From contig NW_023998416.1 of NCBI RefSeq assembly GCF_014805625.2, positions 14,193,597 through 14,257,596 of the forward strand: DNA of 64,000 nt, read 5' to 3'. Below, in pieces: positions 42,001 to 53,681 of this stretch. A program made the position numbers and the translations under genes. The DNA is from Glossina fuscipes (lineage: Eukaryota > Arthropoda > Insecta > Diptera > Glossinidae). Positions within the stretch are counted from its first letter, which is position 1. Every line of letters starts with the position of its first letter. Below the pieces are notes generated by a model, which saw only the letters and a list, made by a program, of their open reading frames with translations, did no database searches and had not been told where the DNA came from.

Positions 42001-44704
42001 TTGGCCGCATCTGTCCCCGCATTCGCTTTTTGTATATAAGTTTACCCCATAATCCAACTTTTCACATAGTATGGAATTCGAAGTATGGGACAATGTGAAA
42101 AATCCACTTGTAATCATTACCACCAAGCTTTTGAGATCTCAAATATCTTTAGATTTAATTCTACCAATACGTATCACGGATTGTTAATTTCAATATTTAT
42201 TCTTAACAAATGAGTGGTATGCGATGATGACCGGTGAACCCTATTTTAAAGATACTTGGACTTGGTTTGTAGTATATGTTATTTGTGATATATAATGTAT
42301 GGGGGAAAGGAAGTTGCCTTCACTTCGCGATAAAGTGTTATACTGCAATGATACGCAATTGTGAATATGAGAAACGTAGCCCGAACAATTAAGGTTTCCC
42401 TATAGTTTTCTCAAAACGAAGACATGATTAATCGTTTGGTTAATACTACGTTGAAGGCTTTTCTCTGAAAAAATAATTAGAAATGGATTGTTCAGATCGA
42501 GTCACTATAGGTAACCATTGCTTACTTTCATCTTTTTGGCAGCAAAGGAGGTATTGAGTTTCTCAAGTTGCTTCTCTTCCGGGCCGAAAGGTTAGACAAT
42601 CAAAACCATTCTCGTTGTGCAAACAGTGGTTGTAAGACTTTTTCTCATCTTAAGTAGGAAAAGCTTCTTAGGAGATCAACAAGAAAAGGATGTGTTCGAG
42701 TTTGGCGAGTTCATATATCCCATGTCGTCCTTAAGGGCTAAAGATAAAATTTTCTTGAAGAGTGGTTACGCTTTGCTCTAGAAAATCCTTCATTAACCGA
42801 CCGCAGAGGAGAGAAGAGAATTGGTATTTGCAGTCATACCCCAAAACATTTAAGGAAAAAGTTTAACAAATCTTATGCGGATAGATAGATTTGATGTTAA
42901 TCCACTTTTTACTAGCTTGTGCGGATGTATGTCACACGCACCGAGTAATCTGAGAGTGGCGACCCTTTTATTACACATATCGATTTAGAATTATTTGGGT
43001 CGTTCTCTGTAACGATTTAAGCCTGTCAGAATACTCGCTTGTTGCTCTTGTGTCCTTCCAAGTGCTGCATACACCAACACAAATTTAATACACTCTAGTG
43101 CGCTACACTGCCTAATTCTACAAGTGACACTTGTTGGCCGCAAGCAGAAGAAGAGAAGACAATGGCTTACCTATTCTTTCTATAAAGAGAGGACGAAGAG
43201 CTAAGATCCTGATCTAGCTATAGAAATTTAAGCTAAGTACATTACTTTTCCTCCCCCCCTAAACTTGATTTCATAATAGAATGTGAAATATAAGGAGAAG
43301 CATAAAAGTTTGGAAGTGAAGTCAACATTATTCTACAGTCGTTAGAGACAGAAAGTGTTACTTTAGTAGATGCTCATTGATTAAAACCACTTTTTTAATT
43401 ATTTACTTAACACAGCTTTATTATTGTTTTCTTATTTATACTTTTCGCATTATCTTTTTTTGTATGTTTTAACCGATATATAACCGTTTTTCTCATGTAT
43501 TTTTCATATTTCTTTTTTTTTTTTCTTCTTTTTATTCAAATATTTCTAATTAGATATTTATTTTTTTTATATTCTATAATTTTGTAAATTATACTAGAAT
43601 TGATTTAAAAACTACTTACACGTGAATATAATAAGATTTTTTTTTTCATTAAACGTCTTTCTCGCTCTACGCGCGAAAGTGAAATTAAAAAATACTCTGC
43701 ATTTATACAATAATAATTTAAAAAAATGAATCTAGAATTTTACACCTACTATACAAGTACAATGACAAAACGAGTTTACTCCATTTACAAAAGTTCCTTG
43801 ACTTCTTTTAATATTAAGTGTCTTTTTAGCCTCGCATATAATTCTTTAAATTTTATTTTTATTTGTTTGCCTTAAAATTAAGACCGTAATTATACTTGAT
43901 TTTAATTATATTACGATATTGTTTTAAATGCATTTCAATATGAACCAAAAAAAAAACAAAAAAAAAATTAATTAAATGAAATAAAAATCCAAAAACTTTT
44001 GTCTATACATGAATTCCTTATTTAACCCTAATTTTACCACGCGTTTTTTTTTTTTTTTATAACGCATCGTGCCACAATTGAAATTCTTCGTTATATATAA
44101 AAATCGTGGAAAGAATTAAAGTGTTATTGTGGTGTAGACGATACTATACAACGGTCCACAAGTTTTTCGGAAATTCAATGAAATTCATAAACAGTTTAAA
44201 ACCACGGCAGAGTAAGACTAGGATTAAAGCATGTAAAAAAGCATTGTGTAGCAGTTCTTCGAGCGACATTTATCATGGCCTTAATATATGTTTGTGAAAA
44301 TTTTAAAGCTCTTTTTCAAATTATAGACGACTGTTTAGCAGGAGCAGTTATATCTTGAAACCTAGTCTATTAGTCGAAACGTATAAGGATTCAGCTTTGT
44401 TTGTTTTCACTCTAATGGCGTCGAATAATAACAGACCGACAAAAGGAGCAGATTTAAAGATGGACTTTGCCAAATCGATTCAGATATTCACTGTGTGATC
44501 AAAAGTACATAGTAGAGCGTTAGACACGATAATGGCTATGCACCATAAATATTTAACAGAGTTACTTAAACTCAATGCTAACCATCTTCATTATCATCAT
44601 CTCATTTTGCTAAATTTTTTTTTTTATATATAAATATGAGTTAATCTTAGTGATAATATTGTATATAGATCCACATTTTTCAATTTAATACTATTTCTTG
44701 CATT

Positions 44705-44745
<41 letters not shown>
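44705..44745. repeat. (AT)n microsatellite
   Basis: About 20 AT units with one AC interruption. Confidence 0.95.
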
Positions 44746-44755
<10 letters not shown>

Positions 44756-45829
44756 ATAGAAGTTTTACAATATGTTTGCGTTTGCAAGATATGCTCTTTT
44801 CTGAATATGTTTTGTTCTCATTTGATTTTATTTAGCACATTTTTACAATACCTACGTTACTATATAAGAGAATTTGAAATAAAAGTGTCTTAACATTTAG
44901 TTTTTACAATTTTTATGTACACATGTAATGTTTTAGGACGTTTTCTTAAGGTTTTTTAGTAAGTGCTTCCGACCGAGTCACGTTTAATGCATATTCAGAG
45001 TCAGACTCTTACAGAATGTTACGCAATATTCCACCACCAACAAGAAAGTGTTATGATTTTGCAAAGCAAATTCTTTCCTGCAAAAGCAGAATGTTATGCT
45101 AACTTTTCTATTCTCTTAGTAACACAAAAAAATATTCCCTTGACCTGGCATCGACTATATATTTCGAAATGACTGGGTACGCTTTCAAGGTTCTGTTGAA
45201 ATTCCAAATCTCGAAAAAAATGAATAAAAACATGAAGCCTGACGCATACGTTATTCAGGCAATTTTACAGACTAGCTTCGAAGAAGGTAAGAATGTTTCA
45301 AGTTACATGAATGCGGGGACAAATTCATAAAATATGGCTGATAAACTTCTCACAAATGTAATCGACCTCTAACTGAATTTGGAAAAAGAAACACAAATTT
45401 GCCAGCCGTGACTTCTTTTCTTCCTCTTTCTTCCTTTCTGTTCTCTCCTACATTTAATCATATCGCTGTTGAATTGTATCTGAGAACATAGAACCATATT
45501 TTTTTAAATAAATTTTTTAATAATATATTTGATGTGGATATATAAGATAAGAAGTGCATATATAAGTGCAAAAGGTCAACCACAAAGAGGAGAGTGAGTT
45601 CTTTCGTACCCAGATTGGAATGCAGGACAAGTAAGAGGCTGTCCAATACTTCGGAGGAGTGCGTTTCATGCTCCAATATCGATATCTATATTCTCCTGAT
45701 AGGTTGGTAAGATTGTTACAAGCAGCTGCCATAAATTTCGAGGCACGTCCCCTGTTGGGTTGATAATAATAGTGTTTTTTTTTTTTGTTTACAATCCTAC
45801 AACAATCTTGTTGTCAGCAGTTTCTATTT

Positions 45830-46300
45830 CTTTAGTTCACTAGTAGCACTATATTCGCTACGTTTGTTAAGCTGTCTCCTGGTCATAAATATAAATTCAT
45901 TTTTCATCGCCAGTAGCTATATCACTTCATACAGGTCACTGTCACTCATAGAAAGCATTTCTTTTGACACTTCAACACGTCGTTGTTTTTCAAGCAAATT
46001 CAATACTTTTGAAACAAGACCAGACGACACGCGGGTTAAGCCCAAAACAACTCAACATTATTGATTCTTTTGATATACCAACAATATCTACAAGTTCTCT
46101 TTAGGTCATTCGACGATTGCGAAGTACAACGTCTTCAACTTTATTGATGTTTTCGACAGCAGTTGAGGTTGATGGTCTTCCTGAATGAGGTTCGCCTTCA
46201 ACTACCCCATGCCCCTCATTAAATATATTGTACCATATAGAAACTTTCCATCTTGAGAAACACCTGTCACCGTAACATTTTTGTAACATTTTTAATTCAT
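45830..46300 (-). pseudogene. Mariner-like transposase relic
   Basis: Seen: an N-terminal open stretch (46289-46101) carries CYGDRCFSRWKVS, then GEPHSGRPSTS, the usual second helix-turn-helix and linker of mariner-type transposases. A TAA follows. Farther on, in shifted frames, come LEKQRRVEVSKEML and then ATGDEK, a stop, and IYIYDQETA. This matches the family's GDE(T/K)W block with the first catalytic Asp at 45906-45908, and the Trp codon is replaced by TGA (45897-45899). Known: mariner enzymes are cut-and-paste DDD transposases. The catalytic third of the protein after this block was not found. Inferred: a dead, decayed copy. Terminal repeats were not identified. Confidence 0.8.
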
Positions 46301-48503
46301 TTTTCCATTTCGAAAACCGTTAACAATAGAAGACCAGAAAACACAAGAGGCAGTTGCTTCTGTTTTCTTAATTCAACAGACTTTACGAAAGCGATGTTCG
46401 AAGACACCTTTCAATTTTTTGATGAACTCATTTTTATTTTCCTGTTATTTTAACATAAATTGATTCCTGTCTACCGCGCTTCTAGGCTTTATCATGATGT
46501 ACTTCCAAATGTGTTCCGTTAAACTTAACAATTAGTGTGAATGGCCTTTTAATGGCCTTAAGCGTCCTTTAGAAGCACCGCTAACAATTCAGAATATATA
46601 TGCACTGTTAATTCCCCGACAGTCTCAGATCTCATAGTAGACATTAAAATGCTTTAGGCAGTGTAGTTCAATTAGTTAGTAATGAATTTGACAAAATTTC
46701 CAAACACCAATCTTTTTAAAACATCTTTAATTCGTAAATGAGGGCGAAGAAGAAGCATAAAAAGAGATTTTTTTTAAAAACAGCTTTTAATTAAGCGAAC
46801 TGAAGAAGGTGGAATCATTTTTATACATCTCACGTAAGAGCATGGGGCACTTATGATCTCAATGTGTATGAATTTTTGGATTTTTTTAATCGCTTGAGGC
46901 TTTTACGTGTAACCACATAAAACTGGCTGAGGCAGAAATTATTTTTCCTCCTTTCAGAGTTCTTTTCAATGGCTTATTTATATATTTTTTCTATATAAAT
47001 TATTTTACAGATTTTAGTGCCCTACAATTCGTGTTCTCTCTTCGCTATTCAAGTTCGCTTTTCTAATACCCATATTAATATATAAAAAAATGATTTCATC
47101 ACGTCGTTCAATTCGATATACATAGCTTATAGTTGCCCTTTTCAAGCTCTTTTATTTGACACCAGTGTCACAGGAAATGTTAAGAAAGAGATAAACCGCC
47201 GTTTCGTATAGATTACGCAAAACATTTGATTGCATCATATTGGATTGCCACTGCAATTGTGAAGGTGTGTGCAAAATTTCAACTTGATCGGACTTTCGGA
47301 AGTGTTGGCAATATCGACCGACAGCTTCCCACTTGATATTCCGTATAGTGACCGCCATCTTGAATATAGACGAAGTTCGTTTTTTTCACATTAAGAAAGA
47401 AAATCTTCCTTTGCCCAGGCGCTAAACTTGGATTGCCCTCTATCCATAATAAGTATATAAGAAAGAGAGAAGAAACCCAAACGCGTTAGTTATGGATGAA
47501 ATTAATTAACACAAAAAAATATTTAACAAGACCTGATCTTAAATTTTGGCTTTAGCAATCATATGCGTGGGCAAACCTTGCCCCCGTTATAGCTTACGTT
47601 AAAGATTCCAACAGCGTAGAGAAAAAAGCAAAAAGTCAATCTATCTCGAACCGGGATAATTTTTTTTCTCATTATGCAAATATTGTTGCCCTCTTGTCGA
47701 GTCTCCTTTGCATAACAAAATACCGTTAAATAACGTCAATCAAATGCGTGCTCACGACACGAACAAGCCGACCTTGTAAATTGAATACATTGAAGACATT
47801 GGCAGCTTTTAATTCACATGTTTCTCAAGTAACCGATGCCTCCATTAAATAAAAGTATTCTGAAAAATTGAGTGAAGTCACTCGTCCAGATGTACTCTTG
47901 CTGCCATTTGTATTTAAGCTATAACAGTCATAGGAGCGCAACTTATGGCCTTACGACACTTTTTTAATAATAATTCCTTACCTAGAAAATTTGTTGTTTT
48001 TCACCATTTTCCGACAATTTAAGGAAATCGCCTTTAAGTCGAATTTTTTTTCTTTTTTTTTTTTTTTCAACTAAACATTAGCATCAACATGAGAGTGAAT
48101 AGCTCTAAAACCGGCACACATGTAGATAAACTATTTTTGGCTTTGATTCAATAAAATCATAATATCGACCCGAAAAGTCGTGTCAGTGTCAAAAACATTT
48201 ATCTGCTGTATCCATATAAATGCACACTTTAGAAAGTACAACACCTACAAGTATAGTACATGAATAATACATACATACACAAACTTGTAGACAATCTGCC
48301 CCACATAATACTAAATAAGGAGGTATCTATATAACCGAACGAAGGGAGATGACGAAGCAGTGAAGTGAATTGTGTTTACTAACCATATTTCTATTCTCTT
48401 GGTTATTGGTCTTTTCAACCTCTTTGAATGTTTAAAAATATGCCAGTAAGCATATACGCAGTGTTGTTGTTTGTATCGCTGTCGAAGTTCTATAACGAAC
48501 AAC
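46301..48503 (-). other. 3' flank or 3' UTR of the Sidestep-like gene
   Basis: No coding region follows the stop on the minus strand. Possible poly(A) signals on that strand are ATTAAA at 47808-47813 and AATAAA at 47151-47156, which would give a 3' UTR of about 0.7 or 1.35 kb. Both hexamers are common by chance in DNA this AT-rich, so neither is assigned. A poly-T run (about 48051-48068) and a 68-codon chance-like open frame (47152-47358) are also present. Confidence 0.35.
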
Positions 48504-49352
48504 TCAGACACAACTTTCGGGTACACGCTGCGTCATTAAGCAATCTTTAATGGCCATGATGTTAATGTTATCATCCAGGTCAGTGGATGAATTACATGAG
48601 GTGGTAGCAGTTGAAGCTGAAGCGCCTGTCGATGATAAGGGGTGTGAGGAACCTAAGAGTAGGCCAACTGCAGAGCCCGAACCCGGCGTACTGCCGCTAG
48701 TACTCAAAGCGGACGTTGTCTGTGAGGTGAGCATCATTGATGGCGAATGGCCTGCATAGTGTTGACTATTGTTTGAGGCATTACCACGCGCGCCCAACGT
48801 GCTATGATGCAGTGTATGATGATGATGATGATGATGCAAATTGACACGTCCTATGCTACCGCCCACACCCGAATTATTCGATGTTGTATGATGCAGACTG
48901 GACATGGCTGTGCCACTTGAACTGTTTATCAGACTGTTTAAAATATAACCACCGCCACTCCCAAGACCGGGTGGTAGAGTACCCACACCACTTGAATGTA
49001 ATTGCTGTTGCAAATGAGTAGTGGCCGCTATGGTTGAGGTGGAAGCGAGCGATGTGGGTGAACCAATTATGTTGCACATCTCGTCGCCCCCACCAGACGA
49101 AATGTGACGATTTGTGTTGTTGTTATGCAGCAATGCAGCAGGGCTAGTAGTTGTCACAGTAGCTCCGGTATTAGTGGGTGATAACACTGAAATAGCAGCT
49201 AGAAGATGCGTTCGTGCGTTGATCTGATTGAAAGGTAGGGCTACTGTAGTGGTAGCTGCTATTACACCGCCACCACCACCTACCCCACCACTATTGTTAC
49301 CCGCACTTGATTGCTGCATCATATTTGATTCAAAACTTTTGTTAGCGTGTTG
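48504..49352 (-). CDS. Sidestep-like terminal coding exon: low-complexity cytoplasmic tail and stop
   Basis: This exon has 282 codons and a TGA stop at 48504-48506. The tail is rich in Ser, Thr, Gly, Asn and Gln and contains a seven-His run (near 48818-48838) and Gly-rich patches. It ends DCLMTQRVPESCV. The frame stays open upstream to 49532, but that part contains a clear polypyrimidine tract (about 49430-49480). The first AG after the tract is TTACAACAG, which places the exon start at 49352, in phase 0 with the preceding SSN. Had the exon begun farther upstream, no AG acceptor would exist between about 49355 and 49484. The exon identity is solid; its left splice site is inferred. Confidence 0.8.
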   Translation of the reverse strand, partial: QHANKSFESNMMQQSSAGNNSGGVGGGGGVIAATTTVALPFNQINARTHLLAAISVLSPTNTGATVTTTSPAALLHNNNTNRHISSGGGDEMCNIIGSPTSLASTSTIAATTHLQQQLHSSGVGTLPPGLGSGGGYILNSLINSSSGTAMSSLHHTTSNNSGVGGSIGRVNLHHHHHHHTLHHSTLGARGNASNNSQHYAGHSPSMMLTSQTTSALSTSGSTPGSGSAVGLLLGSSHPLSSTGASASTATTSCNSSTDLDDNINIMAIKDCLMTQRVPESCV

Positions 49353-52300
49353 CTGTTGTAAATGTCGATTGGGTTGCCATCCATACACGTGATGTGGTGC
49401 GTTAGCACGCAAATCATTTGCAGTACCATGAAAGTAAACAAAGCGAAAAGTGAAAAAGAAAAGGAGTTTTGTTAATACGATTGCTGTTGTTGTTGTTGTT
49501 CTGCTGCTTCTTGTTTCTTGTTTGTTTAACAATAGATGAAATTGTACTTGCTCGCATAGGCACTATAATAAGTCGCCTTTTCGTCGCTTTCTAGTCCTTT
49601 TTAAATTAAAAATTCAAATGAAAATTGCTCACTCATGATTTCAATTTGCAATCTTTAGCTCATGCAAACTGTCCCCGATTTTCCAGTACCTTAAGTGCAT
49701 TTTATAAACCATCACTTTCTTTTTGCTTACTTTTCTCTTTACTTTATTTCTCTGTTTTACTTTCCTGCCATCAAATATTCAATTCCCAGCCAATTTCATT
49801 CAGTTGGTCAGTCGTCGTTATCTTGTTGTTCTTCTCATCTTTTCCTACATGCCGTCATATGCAGTTACAGTTTGTAATTTATGCATGCATTTGCTAATGG
49901 CATAAGTTTTATTAAAAAAATATATTTTTTTTTGAACGTAATTTAGAAGATTGAACGCATTGCGATACATATTTGAACAAACTTTACTATTCGTATTATT
50001 CATCGCCACACCCCCAACGCAATAGAGACACACTTTCATGCAATAAAAACACACCTTTCCAACATGTTTTTCTTACTGCAGATAAATGCTTAGTTACATG
50101 CATAGCTTGAGCAGAACTTTTGTTTATTTCATGCTGGGCGAGCACTTATGTTAGTTAGAATGATATTAAATTTTATATTTCATTTTTGTCTCCCGATCAA
50201 TTAATAAAAAATTTATATTTTACTTGCTGCACTAATAAGAACTGTCATCTAATAATTATCAGCATTATTTCCATTAGTTACTTGGTTGTAATGAGAACTG
50301 CGCTGCTCAGCAAATACGTATCCCCTGTGCCGCATTAGTCGAGCAGGCAGTAGCCGCGCCAGTCAAGTCGGTATTCATAGGTTCAAATCTAAAGTACACT
50401 GAAGAAAAGTTTATTTTGGTTGTACATTCAGTAGGCGCATCCCACTTGCGGCTTGGGTACACATCCCGTAGGCTATAGATTTGTCTTCCTCCACTTATTA
50501 CTGAATATCAACCTGTTACCCGTACGGGTAACATCGCTTGGTCCTATTAAAAACAAAAAATGCGGAAAAACTTGCGTTTGGTGACTAGGCCGCGTGGGCT
50601 AGTGCTTCCGAACCGATTTTACCCTTGGATGTACAGAATGATGTCACGAAAATCTTATGTTGCTTATTTGGACATTTCGCGAACGGTTAAAACGATTAGT
50701 TGTCGTTGTTTGCATCTAGCATTAAACTCCTCTCTAGACTTTAACAATTAACAACAGACCGCACCTCTTTGACCCCACCCAAAGAAGTATATCGTCTTTC
50801 TAGCAAGGCAATGGGATCTAGCCATGAATTTTTGAATTGGGGATCTTTAAAACAGATCAACTTTTAATTCCCTATTAGGATGCAATGGGAAACAGACTTT
50901 TGTTGGTATCGGTCCACACCCACAGAAGAAATGCTATCTGAGAATGAATGCTGTTTTTTTAACAAAAACATTTGTGTCGTAAAAGTATTTTTGCGTTACG
51001 GCATGTGTTGGCTTATTGTTGTCAGATGCCCAAGCTATTCAAGCTAAGTCATTTATGTCCACTACACGTGGCATTATGTACATCTACGATCAAATGCCGA
51101 TTTCATATTTACATACGCGATAATTGGGGGCGAATCATACATGAAACTAATAATCGTTTAAATTTAAATAATTTCTTACTCGGTTAATATCAATTATATA
51201 CGATCTGATATTCTAATTGTAGTCTAAAGTCACGTATTGTAGCTTAATCCACCTTTTGTTTGCATTTTTCGGTTTCATTCAGTTTTAATTATATAACTTT
51301 TATATAACACATGTACATGTGTTAAGAATGGTCTTCTCTCTATCTCTTTTGACAAAGATAAATTTCATCTTTGTTTACATCGCCCCTCTTGCCCCAAACA
51401 TTCGTTCATTTCATTAACACCTATCCTATGTCTCAAAAGTCAGTTATAGATGTCGCATGTTTGCATGTTATATTACACCTAACTCACAAATTAAAAATCA
51501 CTCTTTACTGACACTTCAAGTACTGGATTTCACATTGACAAACATATACGCAAACAAATAACGAAATAAAAATTCATGCGATATTTTTTCAATTATACTC
51601 ACATTCGAACTGGGTGACCATTTTGATGTTGTTGAAAAATGATGGTTAACACTGCCATTGGTAGCGCCATTCGAAATGTTATTAGTAACACCGCCAACAC
51701 CTCCNNNNNNNNNNAGTGATGGCTGATGAGAATTTATTCAATTTTTGTGTTTTCTACTCCTCGCTATTGCAGACAACACTAAAATGCCAAAGCTTTTCAA
51801 TTGGTTTTTCTCATATGTGCCCAAACATGTAAAATTTGACCGGTAACTCTGCGTTTTATGGGTTATATACAATATATACAAATATATTAACGCTATTATT
51901 TTTTAGAGTATTTGTTTTTTTTTTTTTTTTAATGGTTTAGAATGTTTGATTTAAAAAAAAAAAAAAAAATGTATTTGGATTGTTTTAAACAAGGAAATTG
52001 AATTAGTTTTTTTTTTTCTCGCTGTACATATTTGAGTGTGGGATTTGAACTTCAATAAATAAAGTTGACGTTATTGATTTTTTAAATCCATGGTATGAGG
52101 CATTTGTATATTTTTGTGGTCTCGCGTATAAGACTTGGATGAGCAAAGAATTGACATGAAATACTGAGATGAATTTTGATCTGTATTTTTCACACGCTTG
52201 CTTGAACCGTTGTGGCAGCTCAATAAATACATTAGCATATACCTTTTTAGAGAGATATTTATTATGTATCACGGTATCATGTATTGCGGCCTGAATGGAC

Positions 52301-53640
52301 AAATAAATAGAAATTGATCTGGAGTCTTGCGTTCATTAAAATGACAGAGACATAAATTGCGAATGCTTCTCTTTCAGTTATCATAATTTATCCTCGGCCC
52401 CCGCACAAATATAAACTACAATAAAATGCACTTAAGTACTTTAATTACTTACAGAATGGACTCTGTTCGTGTACTAGGGGAAAGATTTAATATCCCCATA
52501 TATACAAAAAGTAAGCGTTTTAAAAAACTTGTGTAGAGTGTATGCTACCATCGGTGCAAAATACAAAAGATGTCGACACTGCTTTCACAATCAAGTAAAG
52601 AATCCGTAGGTACTCGGTAGGTCTCGTAAAACCCCTTTTGTTCTTGTAAAACAATGGGGAAATCTGATATTCGTGTGTAGCTTACGTGTAGCAATAGGTT
52701 GTAAATTAATGGTAGAAATGAAATGTTGACAGGTTCTGCTATTCAAGAATCACACCTACGAACTTTTGAAGTCATCATACATTACATGATGGTGTTCAAG
52801 AATATTGATTCGGATTTTCTCTTATACTTTGTATTAACAAAAAGGTTTGCTTCCATTCATTAAGCTATAAAGCAAATACGAAAAACAAAACCAATAAGCT
52901 GTTGGAGACAATTCAATGAACGCTATTACAAAATACTCGAACATCGTCTCTCTTGCTCTCTCTCTCTCTCTGTTTGGGATAGTTTCCCGATTTCATTTTC
53001 TTGTTTTCTTCATTATTTTAATGCCATTATTAATTAATAATAATTCGGTACGCAAGGCAAGACAAAAAATGTATGCAGTTCTGTGCTAGAATATGGCCAA
53101 CAAATTAAAAGAGCTTACCATACTGTGATGGGATAACGTCAGGATCACGTTCATCTTCGACTAAGTCTTCTGATGACTTTGATTTAATATCAGTATGTTG
53201 CCATCTTGGTTTTTCAATACCAACACCACCCTAATGATTGCAAATTCAAAAAATAGACAAAAATTGCAAAAAGGAGAGGAAAGGAAGAAAATATTAACGT
53301 AGCAATTAGATGATGTGGCAAATCTAACCTTGTAAACATCACCAGTTTGTGTCACTACTGCTGTAGCGGTTGCTTTGGTGCCATGTTGACGATTGCGTCG
53401 CAAATTGTGTAAAAATGTCATCATGAATATCTTTAGAGCGACGGCCAAACTAATAATTACAATTGTTAAAACACTCCCGACAATGACAGGGGATAATGTC
53501 AATGAAACGTCATCGTCTGCTTTACATTTGTAATGAGAGCGAATGAATGATATGATTATCACCACCATCACCGCCACCGCCGTCATTACCAATGCCAGCG
53601 CCAGCACCGACATGTCACCGACATCAACATGCAAATAGCC

Positions 53641-53681
<41 letters not shown>

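Larger units (their letters stand above)
31326..45829. other. Gene-poor stretch
   Basis: No coding region supported. Holds dispersed repeat copies C (35.2 kb) and B (38.9 kb), microsatellites and many A/T runs (for example 43440-43980). Nothing else was recognised. Confidence 0.5.
49353..51602 (-). other. Intron of the Sidestep-like gene (2.25 kb)
   Basis: This is the last intron within the coding region. It has donor GTGAGT, a polypyrimidine tract near 49430-49480 and an unusually long AG-free zone before the inferred acceptor. It holds a (TTG/CAA)n stretch at about 49484-49500, a tRNA-like A-box/B-box pair (50336-50390), and two perfect 20-bp palindromes (50514-50533 and 51305-51324). No other coding sequence was recognised. 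Confidence 0.7.

Noticed and set aside
47152..47358. 68-codon minus-strand open frame beginning MAVTIRNIKWEAVGRYC
   Set aside because: Suspected repeat-derived, but I could not tie it to a transposon family. It lies in the likely 3' flank.
48550..48759. 69-codon plus-strand open frame
   Set aside because: Shadow of the low-complexity terminal coding exon on the minus strand.
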